Positions 7,183 to 16,119 of a stretch of DNA of 64,000 nt are shown here, piece after piece; the first letter of the stretch is position 1, and every line of letters starts with the position of its first letter. Below the pieces are notes generated by a model. The model ran no database searches. It was not told where the DNA came from and saw nothing but the letters and a program-made list of their open reading frames with translations. The position numbers and the translations under genes were made by a program. Source of the stretch: RGUW01 sp040399325 (GTDB lineage Bacteria > Cyanobacteriota > Cyanobacteriia > PCC-6307 > Cyanobiaceae). The stretch spans positions 7,794 to 71,793 of the forward strand of contig JBBASJ010000004.1 in assembly GCA_040399325.1 (NCBI GenBank). The letters are read 5' to 3'.

Positions 7183-8177
7183 GCAAACGTTCGATCCTGC
7201 TCAGTTCCCGCGATCGCCGGGAACTGTTGCTCTGCTGCCTGCTGGGGATCGGCGCGGTTCTGTTGGTGGATCTGCTGGTGAGCCTGTCGTTGCTGCTGCT
7301 GCGCCAGCCGCAGATCCTTACGTTGCCGATGGTTGGCCTGGTGCTTGGCCTGAGTGTGGGCCTCGGTGTGCTGCTGGGACTGCTGGTGTTTCTCAGGCGG
7401 GAGCTGCTGCAGCCCATCAACACGTTGTTGACAGCTTTGCCCCGGCGTCTCAACCAACGGCAGACCCTGCCATGGGCGAGCCTTGAGCTGGACGCGGGTA
7501 TTGCACCGCTGCAGCTGCTGGCCTATCGCATCAACCGCTTGCTGGAGTCGCTTCGCAGCACGTCGGAGTCTCGCCAGCAGCGCCTCGATGGCCTAGCCCA
7601 CGACATTCGTGGACCCCTCACCAGGCTGCTGCACCGCGTCGAGCGGCTTGAGGCCCAGGGGGGCGCTGACCCACAGGTGGTCGCCGGATTGCAGGCCGAC
7701 CTGCAGGCCCTGCTCGATCTCGATCGGGAACTCGATGCCATCGCCATCGGCCCGGCGCTGCCCTCGCAACGGCAGCGGGTCGAGCTCGATGGTCTTTGTC
7801 GCAAGCTGGCCCAGAGCTATGGCGCTGGCCAGGTTCAGGTGAGTGTGCCGCCACTGCAGCTGTGGGTGGACCGTCACCTGTTGCGGCGCAGCCTCAACAA
7901 CCTGATCGACAACGCTCTGGAGTACGGCGCTCCTCCGGTGGTTCTGTCGCTGCGCCAGAGCGCCCACCATCTCGAGATTCTGGTGGACGACCACGGTGCG
8001 GCAGCCGGTGCCGGCCCATCGCTGCCAAGGATCCATCGCGGCCTTGGGCTGGCGATCGCCACCAGCTTCTGCCGCCAGCACGGAGGCACACTGGCCCTTG
8101 GTCGCTCTCCTCTGGGAGGCCTGCAGGTGCAGCTGCAGATCTCCACACAGGCGCTTGTTGACGGTGACGTGCCGTGA
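7179..8177 (+). CDS. Membrane sensor histidine kinase
   Basis: A 332-residue kinase. Two N-terminal transmembrane helices (about residues 16-41 and 50-72) bracket a very short periplasmic loop, so it probably senses within or near the membrane. The dimerisation H-box is GLAHDIRGPLTRL with phosphoacceptor His141. The N-box is NNLIDNALEYG (about 240-250), a weak D-box is LVDDHG, and the G2 box is GLGLAIA (about 287). It partners the response regulator encoded immediately upstream. Its stop overlaps the GTG of the downstream glycosyltransferase gene (GTGA). The signal is unknown. Confidence 0.9.
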   Translation: MSKRSILLSSRDRRELLLCCLLGIGAVLLVDLLVSLSLLLLRQPQILTLPMVGLVLGLSVGLGVLLGLLVFLRRELLQPINTLLTALPRRLNQRQTLPWASLELDAGIAPLQLLAYRINRLLESLRSTSESRQQRLDGLAHDIRGPLTRLLHRVERLEAQGGADPQVVAGLQADLQALLDLDRELDAIAIGPALPSQRQRVELDGLCRKLAQSYGAGQVQVSVPPLQLWVDRHLLRRSLNNLIDNALEYGAPPVVLSLRQSAHHLEILVDDHGAAAGAGPSLPRIHRGLGLAIATSFCRQHGGTLALGRSPLGGLQVQLQISTQALVDGDVP

Positions 8178-9280
8178 CGGATCCCCCGGCTGGCCCTGCC
8201 ATGGAGTCAGAGGCTGCGATCCGTGATGCCCTGACCCACTGGCGACGCCGAACCGGTCGCTTCGCCGAGGACCGGCTTGATTCCATTGGGCGACTGGATG
8301 CGCCGGCACGGGCCCGTGCCATCGACCTGTTGCTGGATCTCGGCGAGTGGGCACAGGCCCGTCGTGCGGTTCTGGTGTGGCTGCTGGCATGGTTGAAGAC
8401 CATGCCGAGACAGCCCTCCCGCAGCGAGGCCTGTTGCCTGCCGTTGTGGCGCTCGCTGGCCAATGTGTGTGAACGCAGTGCCGATGGTCAGCTGCTGGAG
8501 GTGTTCTGGAAAGGGCTGGCGCAGATGGATCCCCCTGCCTCAGAGCCTGGCGTCTTGCCCTTGCTCGGGGTGCCGATCGTGCACGGGTTGGCGCACCTGC
8601 AGCGGCTGCTGCACAGCCTGGATGTGCCCGTTCACACGCTGGCGATCGTCGATCAGAGTGGGGGTCGACACGACGCTGAGGCGCACAACCTGCGTCAGGC
8701 GCTCCGCGAGCTCGAGCAGCGGGGCTGGCCAGGGGTGCAGGCGGTGCGGGTGGCCCAGCCATTTGGCAATGCCGGCGTGGCCAGTGCCTGGAACCAGATT
8801 TTGCTGGGTTTCCCCAACGCCCCCCTGGCGTTGATCGCCAACCACGATGTGGTGTTTGCCCCAGGGGTGCTGGCTCAGGCCCTGGCAGCCATGGATTGCG
8901 GGCGCCCCCAGTTTTTGGCGCTGTTTCCAGGCGAGCGGGCGTTTTCGGCGTTTCTGCTCAGCGCTCTGGCCTGGGACCGGGTGGGCGTGTTCGATGAGCG
9001 TTACTACCCCGCCTACTGGGAAGATCTCGACTACCGCGACCGGTTGCTGGCCAGCTCCGAGGTGGAATGGCTCGATGGCCGGTTCGCCCATGGGGCGATG
9101 CTCGAGGCCAATCCGCAGCAGAGTCGCACCATTGCAGAGGACCCGGTTCTGGCTGGGCACAACGCCCGCAGTTTTCAGCTCAACCGCCTCTGGTATCTGC
9201 ACCGACAGCGCGGGCCCGCCAGTCGCTGGCTTCCCGGGGGCCTCTGGCGGCACCGTTGGCTGAACCAGTGGAGTGGCTGA
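8174..9280 (+). CDS. GT2-like glycosyltransferase, 368 aa
   Basis: The C-terminal 230 residues have the GT-A layout of family 2 glycosyltransferases: FGNAGVASAWNQIL (acceptor/nucleotide region), LIANHDVVFAPG (the DxD-like metal position, here NHD) and FDERYYPAYWEDLDYRDRLL (the EDxD-like catalytic block). The N-terminal 130 residues are helical and unassigned. The start is GTG 8174, overlapping the kinase stop. No signal peptide is visible, so it is probably cytoplasmic and transfers a sugar to a lipid- or protein-linked acceptor. The sugar is not predictable. It continues by overlap into 9273-10751. Confidence 0.78.
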   Translation: MTDPPAGPAMESEAAIRDALTHWRRRTGRFAEDRLDSIGRLDAPARARAIDLLLDLGEWAQARRAVLVWLLAWLKTMPRQPSRSEACCLPLWRSLANVCERSADGQLLEVFWKGLAQMDPPASEPGVLPLLGVPIVHGLAHLQRLLHSLDVPVHTLAIVDQSGGRHDAEAHNLRQALRELEQRGWPGVQAVRVAQPFGNAGVASAWNQILLGFPNAPLALIANHDVVFAPGVLAQALAAMDCGRPQFLALFPGERAFSAFLLSALAWDRVGVFDERYYPAYWEDLDYRDRLLASSEVEWLDGRFAHGAMLEANPQQSRTIAEDPVLAGHNARSFQLNRLWYLHRQRGPASRWLPGGLWRHRWLNQWSG

Positions 9281-10751
9281 GCCGGTGATCGGCCGTTCTC
9301 CCGCATCTGCTGTCGCGGCTTTCGAGCCCTGGTTGGCGCGGGCCCTGGAGCTGATGGTGCATCCAGGGCAGGGATCCGCGTTGCGTCGCCAGCGAGGCGC
9401 CCGCGAGGCGTTGGCCCAGGCCAGGGCTCTGGGGGCGTCCCCCTCGACCGTGGTGTCCACTGCGCACTCGGCGGCATTGGGCTGTCTGGCCCAGGCCCTC
9501 GACCAGGCCGCTCTGCCTGGGGCGTCATGGCGTTGTGGCGCGCTGGCTGCGCAGCAGCAGGGGCCGCTGCTGGATTGCCAGACCCTCGACAGCTGGGTGG
9601 TTCCCCGGTCGATTCGTCTTTATCAGGAGTGGCTGCTGCGGGGGCGGCGGTTTCGGCTGCGGTTGCACGACGGGATCTATGTCCTGGTGAGCTTCAGGGC
9701 CGACAGTCGCTGCAATCGCCTGCTGCTGCAACGTCACACCGACGGGAGCCGGTGGGTCCTGCTCTCCAGGGAGTGCGGTGAGGCCTACGCCCTGGCCGAT
9801 CAGCCGCTGCGGCGTCCTGGACTCCAGGACGCCGGCGAATCCCTGAGCGGTGCGGCAGTGGCTCGGGCGGGCAACGACAACTTTGCCCATTTCCTCTGGA
9901 ATGAACTTGATCCGCTGCTGCGGGCCCGCACGGCTCTGACCACCCTGGAGGTGGTGCAGGATTCCGACACGGTTCTGGACCTGGGTCAGCTCCGTGGCAT
10001 TCGCCGCCTGGATCCGGCGGTGTTGTCGCAGCGCCCCAGTGTTCGCCTTGGCGGAACCCTGGTCACGGCGGCTGCCCGTGCGGCGGTGCTGGCAGCCCTG
10101 GTCGCCGAGCCGCACGATCCCTTGCCGCCGGGCCGTGACCAGCCGCTGGTGTTGCTGGGAGTTCGCGGTCCGGGGCGGCGCGAGCTAGTCAACGAAGAGC
10201 CCTTCTATGCAGCCCTGATCGCTGCCCTGCGTCAGCGCTATGGCTGTCCGTTGATTGTGCTGGATGGCTTCACCTATCAACACGACAACCAGGCGAATGC
10301 TGCAGCGCGCCAGCGCGAGCAAGCCTGCACGGCGCGGGTGAAGCGGATCATCGCCGCCAGCGGGGGCCAGGGCCTCGAGTGCCTCTCAGGGCTTGACTTC
10401 GCCAACTGGCTGCGGCGAACCGAGGGCTTGCGGTGTTACGTGACCCACGAGGGAACCATGCAGCACAAGGTGGGCTGGCTACGGCCCCAGATCCCTGGCC
10501 TGCTGTTGGTGGCTGGGGCCAATGCCGGGGCCATTGCCGCCTGGCACCGGCAGCAGTGTGAGGGGGCTGTTCCGGTGTTGACGCTGCCCCCGTCCCTGCT
10601 GGCCCAGCAAGCTCCAGCGCCCGATTTGCCGCCGCTGGAGATGCGCAATCAACCGTTTTGCATTCGCAACGTCGCGCTGGCGGTGGAGGTGGCGATGGCC
10701 ATGATCACGGCCTGCATTGATGGTGCGGATCTGCAGTCGTTTGCTCCTTAG
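9273..10751 (+). CDS. Large GT61-like protein of unknown specificity
   Basis: A 492-residue protein starting with GTG 9273, 8 nt inside the preceding gene. The stretch GNDNFAHFLWNELDPLL resembles the NFxHW...E motif at the start of the catalytic part of GT61 (DUF563) glycosyltransferases. A later block, YVTHEGTMQHKVGWLRPQIP then LLLVAGANAG, resembles the sugar-nucleotide-binding half. The N-terminal 190 residues are unassigned. Context (two-component pair, GT2 upstream, pyruvyl transferase downstream) supports glycan assembly. The GT61 assignment is from motif resemblance only. Confidence 0.55.
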   Translation: MAEPVIGRSPASAVAAFEPWLARALELMVHPGQGSALRRQRGAREALAQARALGASPSTVVSTAHSAALGCLAQALDQAALPGASWRCGALAAQQQGPLLDCQTLDSWVVPRSIRLYQEWLLRGRRFRLRLHDGIYVLVSFRADSRCNRLLLQRHTDGSRWVLLSRECGEAYALADQPLRRPGLQDAGESLSGAAVARAGNDNFAHFLWNELDPLLRARTALTTLEVVQDSDTVLDLGQLRGIRRLDPAVLSQRPSVRLGGTLVTAAARAAVLAALVAEPHDPLPPGRDQPLVLLGVRGPGRRELVNEEPFYAALIAALRQRYGCPLIVLDGFTYQHDNQANAAARQREQACTARVKRIIAASGGQGLECLSGLDFANWLRRTEGLRCYVTHEGTMQHKVGWLRPQIPGLLLVAGANAGAIAAWHRQQCEGAVPVLTLPPSLLAQQAPAPDLPPLEMRNQPFCIRNVALAVEVAMAMITACIDGADLQSFAP

Positions 10752-10820
10752 CGCACGCGAATGCAGGTGCTGCCATGGAGCATCTCTAGCTTGAGTTTGA
10801 GGCTTTGAGCGTGGTGGTTG

Positions 10821-11957
10821 ATGGCCAGTCTTTTGTTCTACATCTATGGCTATTACGGCTCGAAGAATGCCGGTGACGAGGCGTTCAAAATGGCATTCCG
10901 GCTTCTGCTGCCAACGGGCTGCGAGCTCCGTTTCATCAGGCCGTCTGAACTGGCAGGAGACCGTGAACTGGCTGATCGGATCCGCAGCCAGGTGATGCAG
11001 GGTCAGGCGCGGTTGATTGTGGGTGGTGGAGCGATCATCGGCGAGCCTTACTTCTGGGAGCACATTCCTCCAGACACGCCGTTTCATATCATCAGCGCCG
11101 ATATTGGCTCCAGAGATTTTTTGCTGAGCCGGTACCAGCCATCGCTGCGTATGGCGCGTCTCTCCTTGATTCGCAGTGAGGCCGATGCCGCGCTGTTGAG
11201 TGAAATGGCACCCGATGCCGGCCCGATTCAGTTTTTACCTGACATCGTGCATTGCGTCGGACCTCTGGCCAGCGAGATGGCGCGTGTGTCGGCGATGGCG
11301 CCTCTGGATCGCTCTCGGTTGTTGCTCGAGCGCATGGCTGAACATTGTGAAAACACTGTCGCACCAGAGCAGTTGCGCAATAAAAGCATGGCCATATTTT
11401 TGTCTGATCATTATTATGATTACCGCACTATTGCTAGTTCGAATGTTCTTGAAGCAATCGAGCGGAGCGCTGCTGACACGGTGTATCTGGCCCGTCTGCG
11501 CCGCGCCTTGGATGACATTTTGCAGTATTACAACTTGTATTTTTTTAGCTTGAGTTATTGGTTTAATTCGATTGATGTGCATGTCGCCTATCGCCTGGCT
11601 CGTTCATCAAGATCGGCGCCCTTGTACAACCTGGTGAACCGATACCTGGATCCCGAGACAATCCTGGCTCTGATGCCGTATTTCGATGCGGCCATCTCGA
11701 TGAAGTTCCACGGCTTGGTCTTTGCGCTCTCGGCGGGGGTTCCCGTGATGAATCTCGGCTCTTCCAAGAAGAACCGTGATTTGGCTCAGCAGATGGGACT
11801 GTTGTCGGTGTTGCCTGATGAATTCACAGTTCCACACTTCCTTCAGACCCTCAAGCAGGTGGAGAGCCCGGAGTATGGAACCTCTCTGGCCGAAACCCAG
11901 CGGCTCGCCCGTGAAGCGATTCTGTCGACGTTTGCCTCGCCCCGGCTCTGGGACTGA
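10821..11957 (+). CDS. Polysaccharide pyruvyl transferase-like protein
   Basis: A 378-residue protein with the start FYIYGYYGSKNAGDEAFKMA, where YGxxNxGDE is the hallmark of the polysaccharide pyruvyl transferase/CsaB-WcaK family. A later block IVGGGAIIGEPYFWE and the C-terminal ISMKFHGLVFALSAGVPVMN also fit. Such enzymes add pyruvate ketals to surface sugars, often as anchors for S-layer proteins. ATG 10821 is preferred to the TTG one codon earlier. Between about 11390 and 11590 the gene is noticeably richer in A and T than its neighbours, a possible sign of transfer. Confidence 0.78.
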   Translation: MASLLFYIYGYYGSKNAGDEAFKMAFRLLLPTGCELRFIRPSELAGDRELADRIRSQVMQGQARLIVGGGAIIGEPYFWEHIPPDTPFHIISADIGSRDFLLSRYQPSLRMARLSLIRSEADAALLSEMAPDAGPIQFLPDIVHCVGPLASEMARVSAMAPLDRSRLLLERMAEHCENTVAPEQLRNKSMAIFLSDHYYDYRTIASSNVLEAIERSAADTVYLARLRRALDDILQYYNLYFFSLSYWFNSIDVHVAYRLARSSRSAPLYNLVNRYLDPETILALMPYFDAAISMKFHGLVFALSAGVPVMNLGSSKKNRDLAQQMGLLSVLPDEFTVPHFLQTLKQVESPEYGTSLAETQRLAREAILSTFASPRLWD

Positions 11958-12001
11958 CGGTCTTCCCTCTGCGCCTTGACTGGGCTTGTTGGGGCATGGT
12001 T

Positions 12002-14203
12002 TCAGATCATTGAAACTGAGGCAAATGCGTCGTCCCGCTCGATCAATGCGATCAGGTCTTCCATGGTCACGGTCAGCACGCAGGTGCGGCAGTCGAACAG
12101 ATTGCAGTAGAGGCGCAGGCTGCCGTCGAGAACCAGGGCCGCTGTGACATAACAGACGCCGTCATTTTTGCGGAAACCACCGTCGCTGCTCAACGCCTGC
12201 TGATTGATCGAGAGGATCGGGTGTCGGCTGATCCGCAGCGGCTGCAGGGTCTCAGCATCCAGCACCATCAGGTACTGGTCGTAGATGTAGGTTCCGCATC
12301 TGCGGTGGTGCACCACCAGGGCGAGCCGCTCTGCCGATGCCGGCTCACCCAGGGGCACGGGAGCGGCACTGTTGCGCAGGGTCTGGGGAAGGCTGGGTGG
12401 CAGCTTCAGGTGTCGTGCCGGCAGGGCGGTCCAGGGGCCAACCAGGTCAGATCGGGTCTGAAAGACTCGCCAGGGCTGAACTGAATAGAGCAACCAGTTG
12501 CTCCGCTCGCTGCAGTGGATCAGCCAGTTCTTCTCGAAGCCGCCGGGCAGGCCGGGTGTCTCGGCCGATGTTGTTGCAGTGAAGTCCAGGACCGGCAGCC
12601 CGCTGAAGGCCAGTTCACCGCGATGGGGGTCGATGCGGCCCAGGGCCTGCACCACCACCATGTCGTCGATGGTGTTGTGCGCCGAAGCTTCGGCAGCGAT
12701 CTCCGCGCACCAATCGCGGTAGCGGGCCCGCGACAGGATCAGCGCTGCGGTGGCGTTGATGGAGCCCCGATGGCTGAACAGCCGCAGGTCCTCGACCTTG
12801 CATTCGCAGGGGAATCCTGCATGGATCAATGGCCGGAGCCTCAGCGGCTGGGCCGTTGCATCGGGGTCGCTGGGGCACGCTTGCCAAGCCAGGAAATTCA
12901 GCGAGGGGTGCCGGCCCACATCAGCGCTGCGGCCTGACCAGCTGTCGAAGTTGCGCTCGTAACGCCAGGTCGACAACTGGGCCTCTGGGGTGATCAACAC
13001 CGATTGGTTCAGAACCCCCGAAGGGCCATGGCCCGAATAGCCCTGAATCCGGGCGTAGCGATCGGCCAGTTGGTGGCAGGGGCTGACGTCGAACCAGCAG
13101 TGATCCGCCTGCACCAGCAGGCCGTTCACCAGGCAGCGGGGCAGGCTGTCTGCGCCCAGACGGACGCCGGCCGTCATGGCTCGAGCCAGGCCGGGGGGCG
13201 CGCCACTGAGCTGCACAGGCTGGTGCCAGAAGGCTGGATCCCCCAGGCGATAGTCCTGGGGATCGCGATAGACCAGCGACGATCCGCTGTCGATCACAGG
13301 CCCAAAGCGCAGCGCAAGGTGGTTCAGCTGGTGGGGGCTTTCCAGGGGCGTGCCGCGCAGCAGCAGGTAGGGCTCCAGGGCCCGGTTCAGACAGAACGGA
13401 ACCGGGCGGGCACCATCGAAGTACGTCGCGGTGCTGCGCTCATCCGGCTTCGACAACGACAGCTTGCGTGTGCCCAGCGGGGCGCAGATCAGAGCGTCCG
13501 GGTCATCGGCCAGGCTTGTCAGCAAGGGGATCAGGCGCGCGACCATCTGGCACAGGGTTTCGGCCGAGGCGATGGCCAGGTGACTGGCTGGCACCAGCAG
13601 ATAGGCATGCCGGCTGGGCGTTGGGCCGCCGGGCTGGGGTTGGAAGCTCCACAGGTGCCCATACCAGGGGTGCAGCGCGAGGCTGGGCTCCTGTCTCGTG
13701 CCATCGGCTGCCGTCAGCCCTGGTGGGGCGGTTCCCCTGACCCGAGGTGCCAGCCCAAAGTAGGCGGCCAGATCCTGCCCGAAGCCGCATGCCTCCGCGG
13801 CCCGACCGGTGCTCAGCCGAGCCGTTCCATGCAGAGCGGTGGATTCCTGCAGCTCCCGGTCCAGGCCATGACGCAGCAGGAAATCCTGCGCTGGCTGATC
13901 GATGAGGTCGTGCAGGGAGCACAGCAACCGCAGACGCAAATAAAGGTCGGTGATCGGCCCCACCGTGGGCTCATCGGGCTTCAGGAGCGCTAGAGCCTTG
14001 TAATAGGCCACAAGAAGTTCTTCTCCGAAGCCGGCCTGCAGCTCCACTTGCAGCTCCGTCGCCGAGACGGCAGCGAGGCCATCGGCCAGCATCGCCGCCG
14101 CCAGAAGGGTGAACCGCTCCGAGACGCCGATCAGGTCGCCCAGCTCGCAGGCCAGCTGGGTCAGGGGGGTGGTTGTCGCTGCGGTGCTGCCGGGACGCTG
14201 CAT
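12002..14203 (-). CDS. Large protein with C-terminal GH130-like beta-propeller
   Basis: A 733-residue soluble protein. The C-terminal 300 residues resemble five-bladed propeller glycosidases/phosphorylases of the GH130 type: GFEKNWLIHCSERSNWLLYS (compare EKNW..F and LxLxYS), HHRRCGTYIYDQYLMVLDAE, and a terminal blade with YVTAALVLDGSLRLYCNLFD. In that family the domain acts on mannosides or similar linkages. The N-terminal 420 residues are unassigned; they are partly helical and contain a possible second all-beta part. Start 14203 coincides with the stop of the upstream gene. It is the last gene of a four-gene minus-strand group. The GH130 link is inferred from motifs. Confidence 0.55.
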   Translation of the reverse strand: MQRPGSTAATTTPLTQLACELGDLIGVSERFTLLAAAMLADGLAAVSATELQVELQAGFGEELLVAYYKALALLKPDEPTVGPITDLYLRLRLLCSLHDLIDQPAQDFLLRHGLDRELQESTALHGTARLSTGRAAEACGFGQDLAAYFGLAPRVRGTAPPGLTAADGTRQEPSLALHPWYGHLWSFQPQPGGPTPSRHAYLLVPASHLAIASAETLCQMVARLIPLLTSLADDPDALICAPLGTRKLSLSKPDERSTATYFDGARPVPFCLNRALEPYLLLRGTPLESPHQLNHLALRFGPVIDSGSSLVYRDPQDYRLGDPAFWHQPVQLSGAPPGLARAMTAGVRLGADSLPRCLVNGLLVQADHCWFDVSPCHQLADRYARIQGYSGHGPSGVLNQSVLITPEAQLSTWRYERNFDSWSGRSADVGRHPSLNFLAWQACPSDPDATAQPLRLRPLIHAGFPCECKVEDLRLFSHRGSINATAALILSRARYRDWCAEIAAEASAHNTIDDMVVVQALGRIDPHRGELAFSGLPVLDFTATTSAETPGLPGGFEKNWLIHCSERSNWLLYSVQPWRVFQTRSDLVGPWTALPARHLKLPPSLPQTLRNSAAPVPLGEPASAERLALVVHHRRCGTYIYDQYLMVLDAETLQPLRISRHPILSINQQALSSDGGFRKNDGVCYVTAALVLDGSLRLYCNLFDCRTCVLTVTMEDLIALIERDDAFASVSMI

Positions 14204-15186
14204 CAGTGCGCTCCCCGCAGCTCCAACCTGAACCCACGCCAGATTTCGAGCCGCTCAGTCTCAAGGTTCAGGCCGGGGCGCTGGGGCAGCAGTGCAGCCA
14301 GCGATGGTGCACTGCCCTGCTGCCAGGGGAGGCGTTCCAGTCGGGCCAGGCAAGCCCCGTGCAGCCAGGAGCTCAGAGCTGGCTCGGCCAGCCCGATCAC
14401 ACGCCACCGCAGCAGATCCAACAGCTGATGCAGCACCAGGCTGCAGTCGCTGCGGCCGGCTGTCGCCGGATCACCCAGGAGGTTGAGCAGGATCCGCAGC
14501 ATCTTGCGACGCTCCTTGTTGAGGTGGCGAAGGCAGTGTTGGCCCAGCTCTTCGGTGTTGCGGCTGATCCGATCGGGATGGATGAGGTCAGCGACCCGCA
14601 GATCGATGGCGCTGCTCTGCGTGACGTCGAGATGCGCGAGTGACGCGGCGGTCAGATGGTGCACCGCCGCCAGCACCAGAGCCTGGTGCTGAATGGTCTC
14701 GGAGTTGTGCAGCAGCAGCGCCTCGACGCTGAAATCGAGCCAGTCCCGCCTTCGCAGTGCAGCCACGCACGTCCAGTAGCGGAACCAGGCGTTGCAGGGC
14801 TCGCTGGCAAGGGCTCTTGTGAATTCGGCGTAGCCATCGCTGCGGGTCAGCTCGGCTGCCAGCCCGCGCAAGGCATGCAGCCAGGGATGGGCCGGGTTGA
14901 GGGCGTTCAACCGGGTGATCGCCTGTTCGAGCGCGGCCGCATCACCGGCTCGGTGGGCCTCGAGTGCCTGCTCGACAAGCGCGGTGTCCCCTGACCCGCG
15001 CGCTGCGTCGTCGCTCGGGCCGGCGGGCGCGACCAAGGGCTGCTCAAACAGGGCGTCGAGATCGTGCAGCAGCGGTTCTCCCCCCAACGCGGTGATCAAG
15101 CCCACAAGCTCTTGCCAGCGGTTGCCGTCCGTGGGCCTGAGCAGCAGGGCACGGCGCAGGCGTGGCAGCTCGGCAAGGTTGGCCAT
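14203..15186 (-). CDS. Helical (TPR-like) hypothetical protein, 327 aa
   Basis: I do not recognise a family. The protein is almost entirely alpha-helical, with repeated Leu/Ala-rich helix pairs and some TPR flavour (LNALNPAHPWLHALRGLAAE, ALASEPCNAWFRYWTCVAAL). The segment DLIHPDRISRNTEELGQHCL is the most distinctive. There is no signal peptide or membrane segment. It shares a base with the next gene downstream and lies 2 nt after the methyltransferase gene upstream, so the three are almost certainly one transcript. A scaffold role in the glycan machinery is a guess from context. Confidence 0.6.
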   Translation of the reverse strand: MANLAELPRLRRALLLRPTDGNRWQELVGLITALGGEPLLHDLDALFEQPLVAPAGPSDDAARGSGDTALVEQALEAHRAGDAAALEQAITRLNALNPAHPWLHALRGLAAELTRSDGYAEFTRALASEPCNAWFRYWTCVAALRRRDWLDFSVEALLLHNSETIQHQALVLAAVHHLTAASLAHLDVTQSSAIDLRVADLIHPDRISRNTEELGQHCLRHLNKERRKMLRILLNLLGDPATAGRSDCSLVLHQLLDLLRWRVIGLAEPALSSWLHGACLARLERLPWQQGSAPSLAALLPQRPGLNLETERLEIWRGFRLELRGAH

Positions 15187-15188
15187 GG

Positions 15189-16076
15189 TCAGTGCTGAAA
15201 CTCGGCCACGAGCACCCCGGCGAGGTCGGCCCCCAATACCCCGTGCTTCCAGCTGCTGACCAGATGCATGGCCACAGCGCTGAAGCCCACCGTGGCGGCC
15301 AGATCGAGAATGTCCCAGCCGGGGATCTGAAACACCAGTGAGCCCCTGGTGGGCCGGATGGGGTCGCCGTGGTGTTCGGGCTCGCCACGGAACAGCAGCG
15401 GTTCGTGCGCGCTGATGTATTCGGCTTTGATGATGCTTTCGCGCTGACCGAAGGCCATCGGAAAGGTGGCCAGCAAGCGACCCGCCGGCCGCAGAACCCT
15501 GTGGATCTCCTCCAGGGCCTTCGGCAGGTCGTAGAGATGTTCGAACACCTCGTTGCAGATCACCAGATCAAAGCTTTCTGAGGCATAGGTGAGGGCACAG
15601 AGGTCCTGGTGCGCGCCACCACCCTGGGGGCAGACTTCGGCATCCTGCAGAAAGTCACTCAGGGTCAGGCTCTGGGGGATCAGGCGCCGCAACCAGGCGG
15701 CGAATCCGGTACTGGTCTCAGGCATGTAGACCGCTTTGCGCTGCAGGCTTCCCAGCGACTCCCCCAGCAGCTCCAGCACCCGGGTCAACCCCCGGTGGCG
15801 TGAGAGGCAACCACCGGCCGTGAGTCCCTCGCGGCGGTTTGCGGCGCTCAGGTCGATCTCCCGAGGGTCGAGCTGCCGCTGGGTCAGCGGTTCCAGCAGT
15901 CCCAGCAGGCCGATGCAGGTTGTGGCCGCAGCGACCTCGTTGCCGAGCTGCAGCAGTTCCGGCAGTTGCTCCTGGAACATCTCGAAGCCGGTGTACCGGC
16001 GGTGGTCGTCATGCAACCGCAACAGCGCAGCCCGCAGACGGGGCTGCGGTCGGGGGGGCTGTTGGAGCAGGGCCAT
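15189..16076 (-). CDS. Class I SAM-dependent methyltransferase
   Basis: A 295-residue protein whose C-terminal half is a Methyltransf_11-type Rossmann domain. FDLVICNEVFEHLYDLPKAL then EEIHRVLRPAGRLLATFPMA are the post-II and motif III blocks, and RESIIKAEYISAHEPLLF follows. The canonical glycine-rich SAM loop is not obvious; the region LYMPETSTGF may be a diverged version. The N-terminal 110 residues are helical and may bind the acceptor. Located among glycosyltransferase genes, it probably methylates a sugar or glycan terminus. Acceptor unknown. Confidence 0.7.
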   Translation of the reverse strand: MALLQQPPRPQPRLRAALLRLHDDHRRYTGFEMFQEQLPELLQLGNEVAAATTCIGLLGLLEPLTQRQLDPREIDLSAANRREGLTAGGCLSRHRGLTRVLELLGESLGSLQRKAVYMPETSTGFAAWLRRLIPQSLTLSDFLQDAEVCPQGGGAHQDLCALTYASESFDLVICNEVFEHLYDLPKALEEIHRVLRPAGRLLATFPMAFGQRESIIKAEYISAHEPLLFRGEPEHHGDPIRPTRGSLVFQIPGWDILDLAATVGFSAVAMHLVSSWKHGVLGADLAGVLVAEFQH

Positions 16077-16119
16077 GCTCAGCGCACCATCAGGGGGCAG
16101 GGTGAGGGCCCCACTGTGT

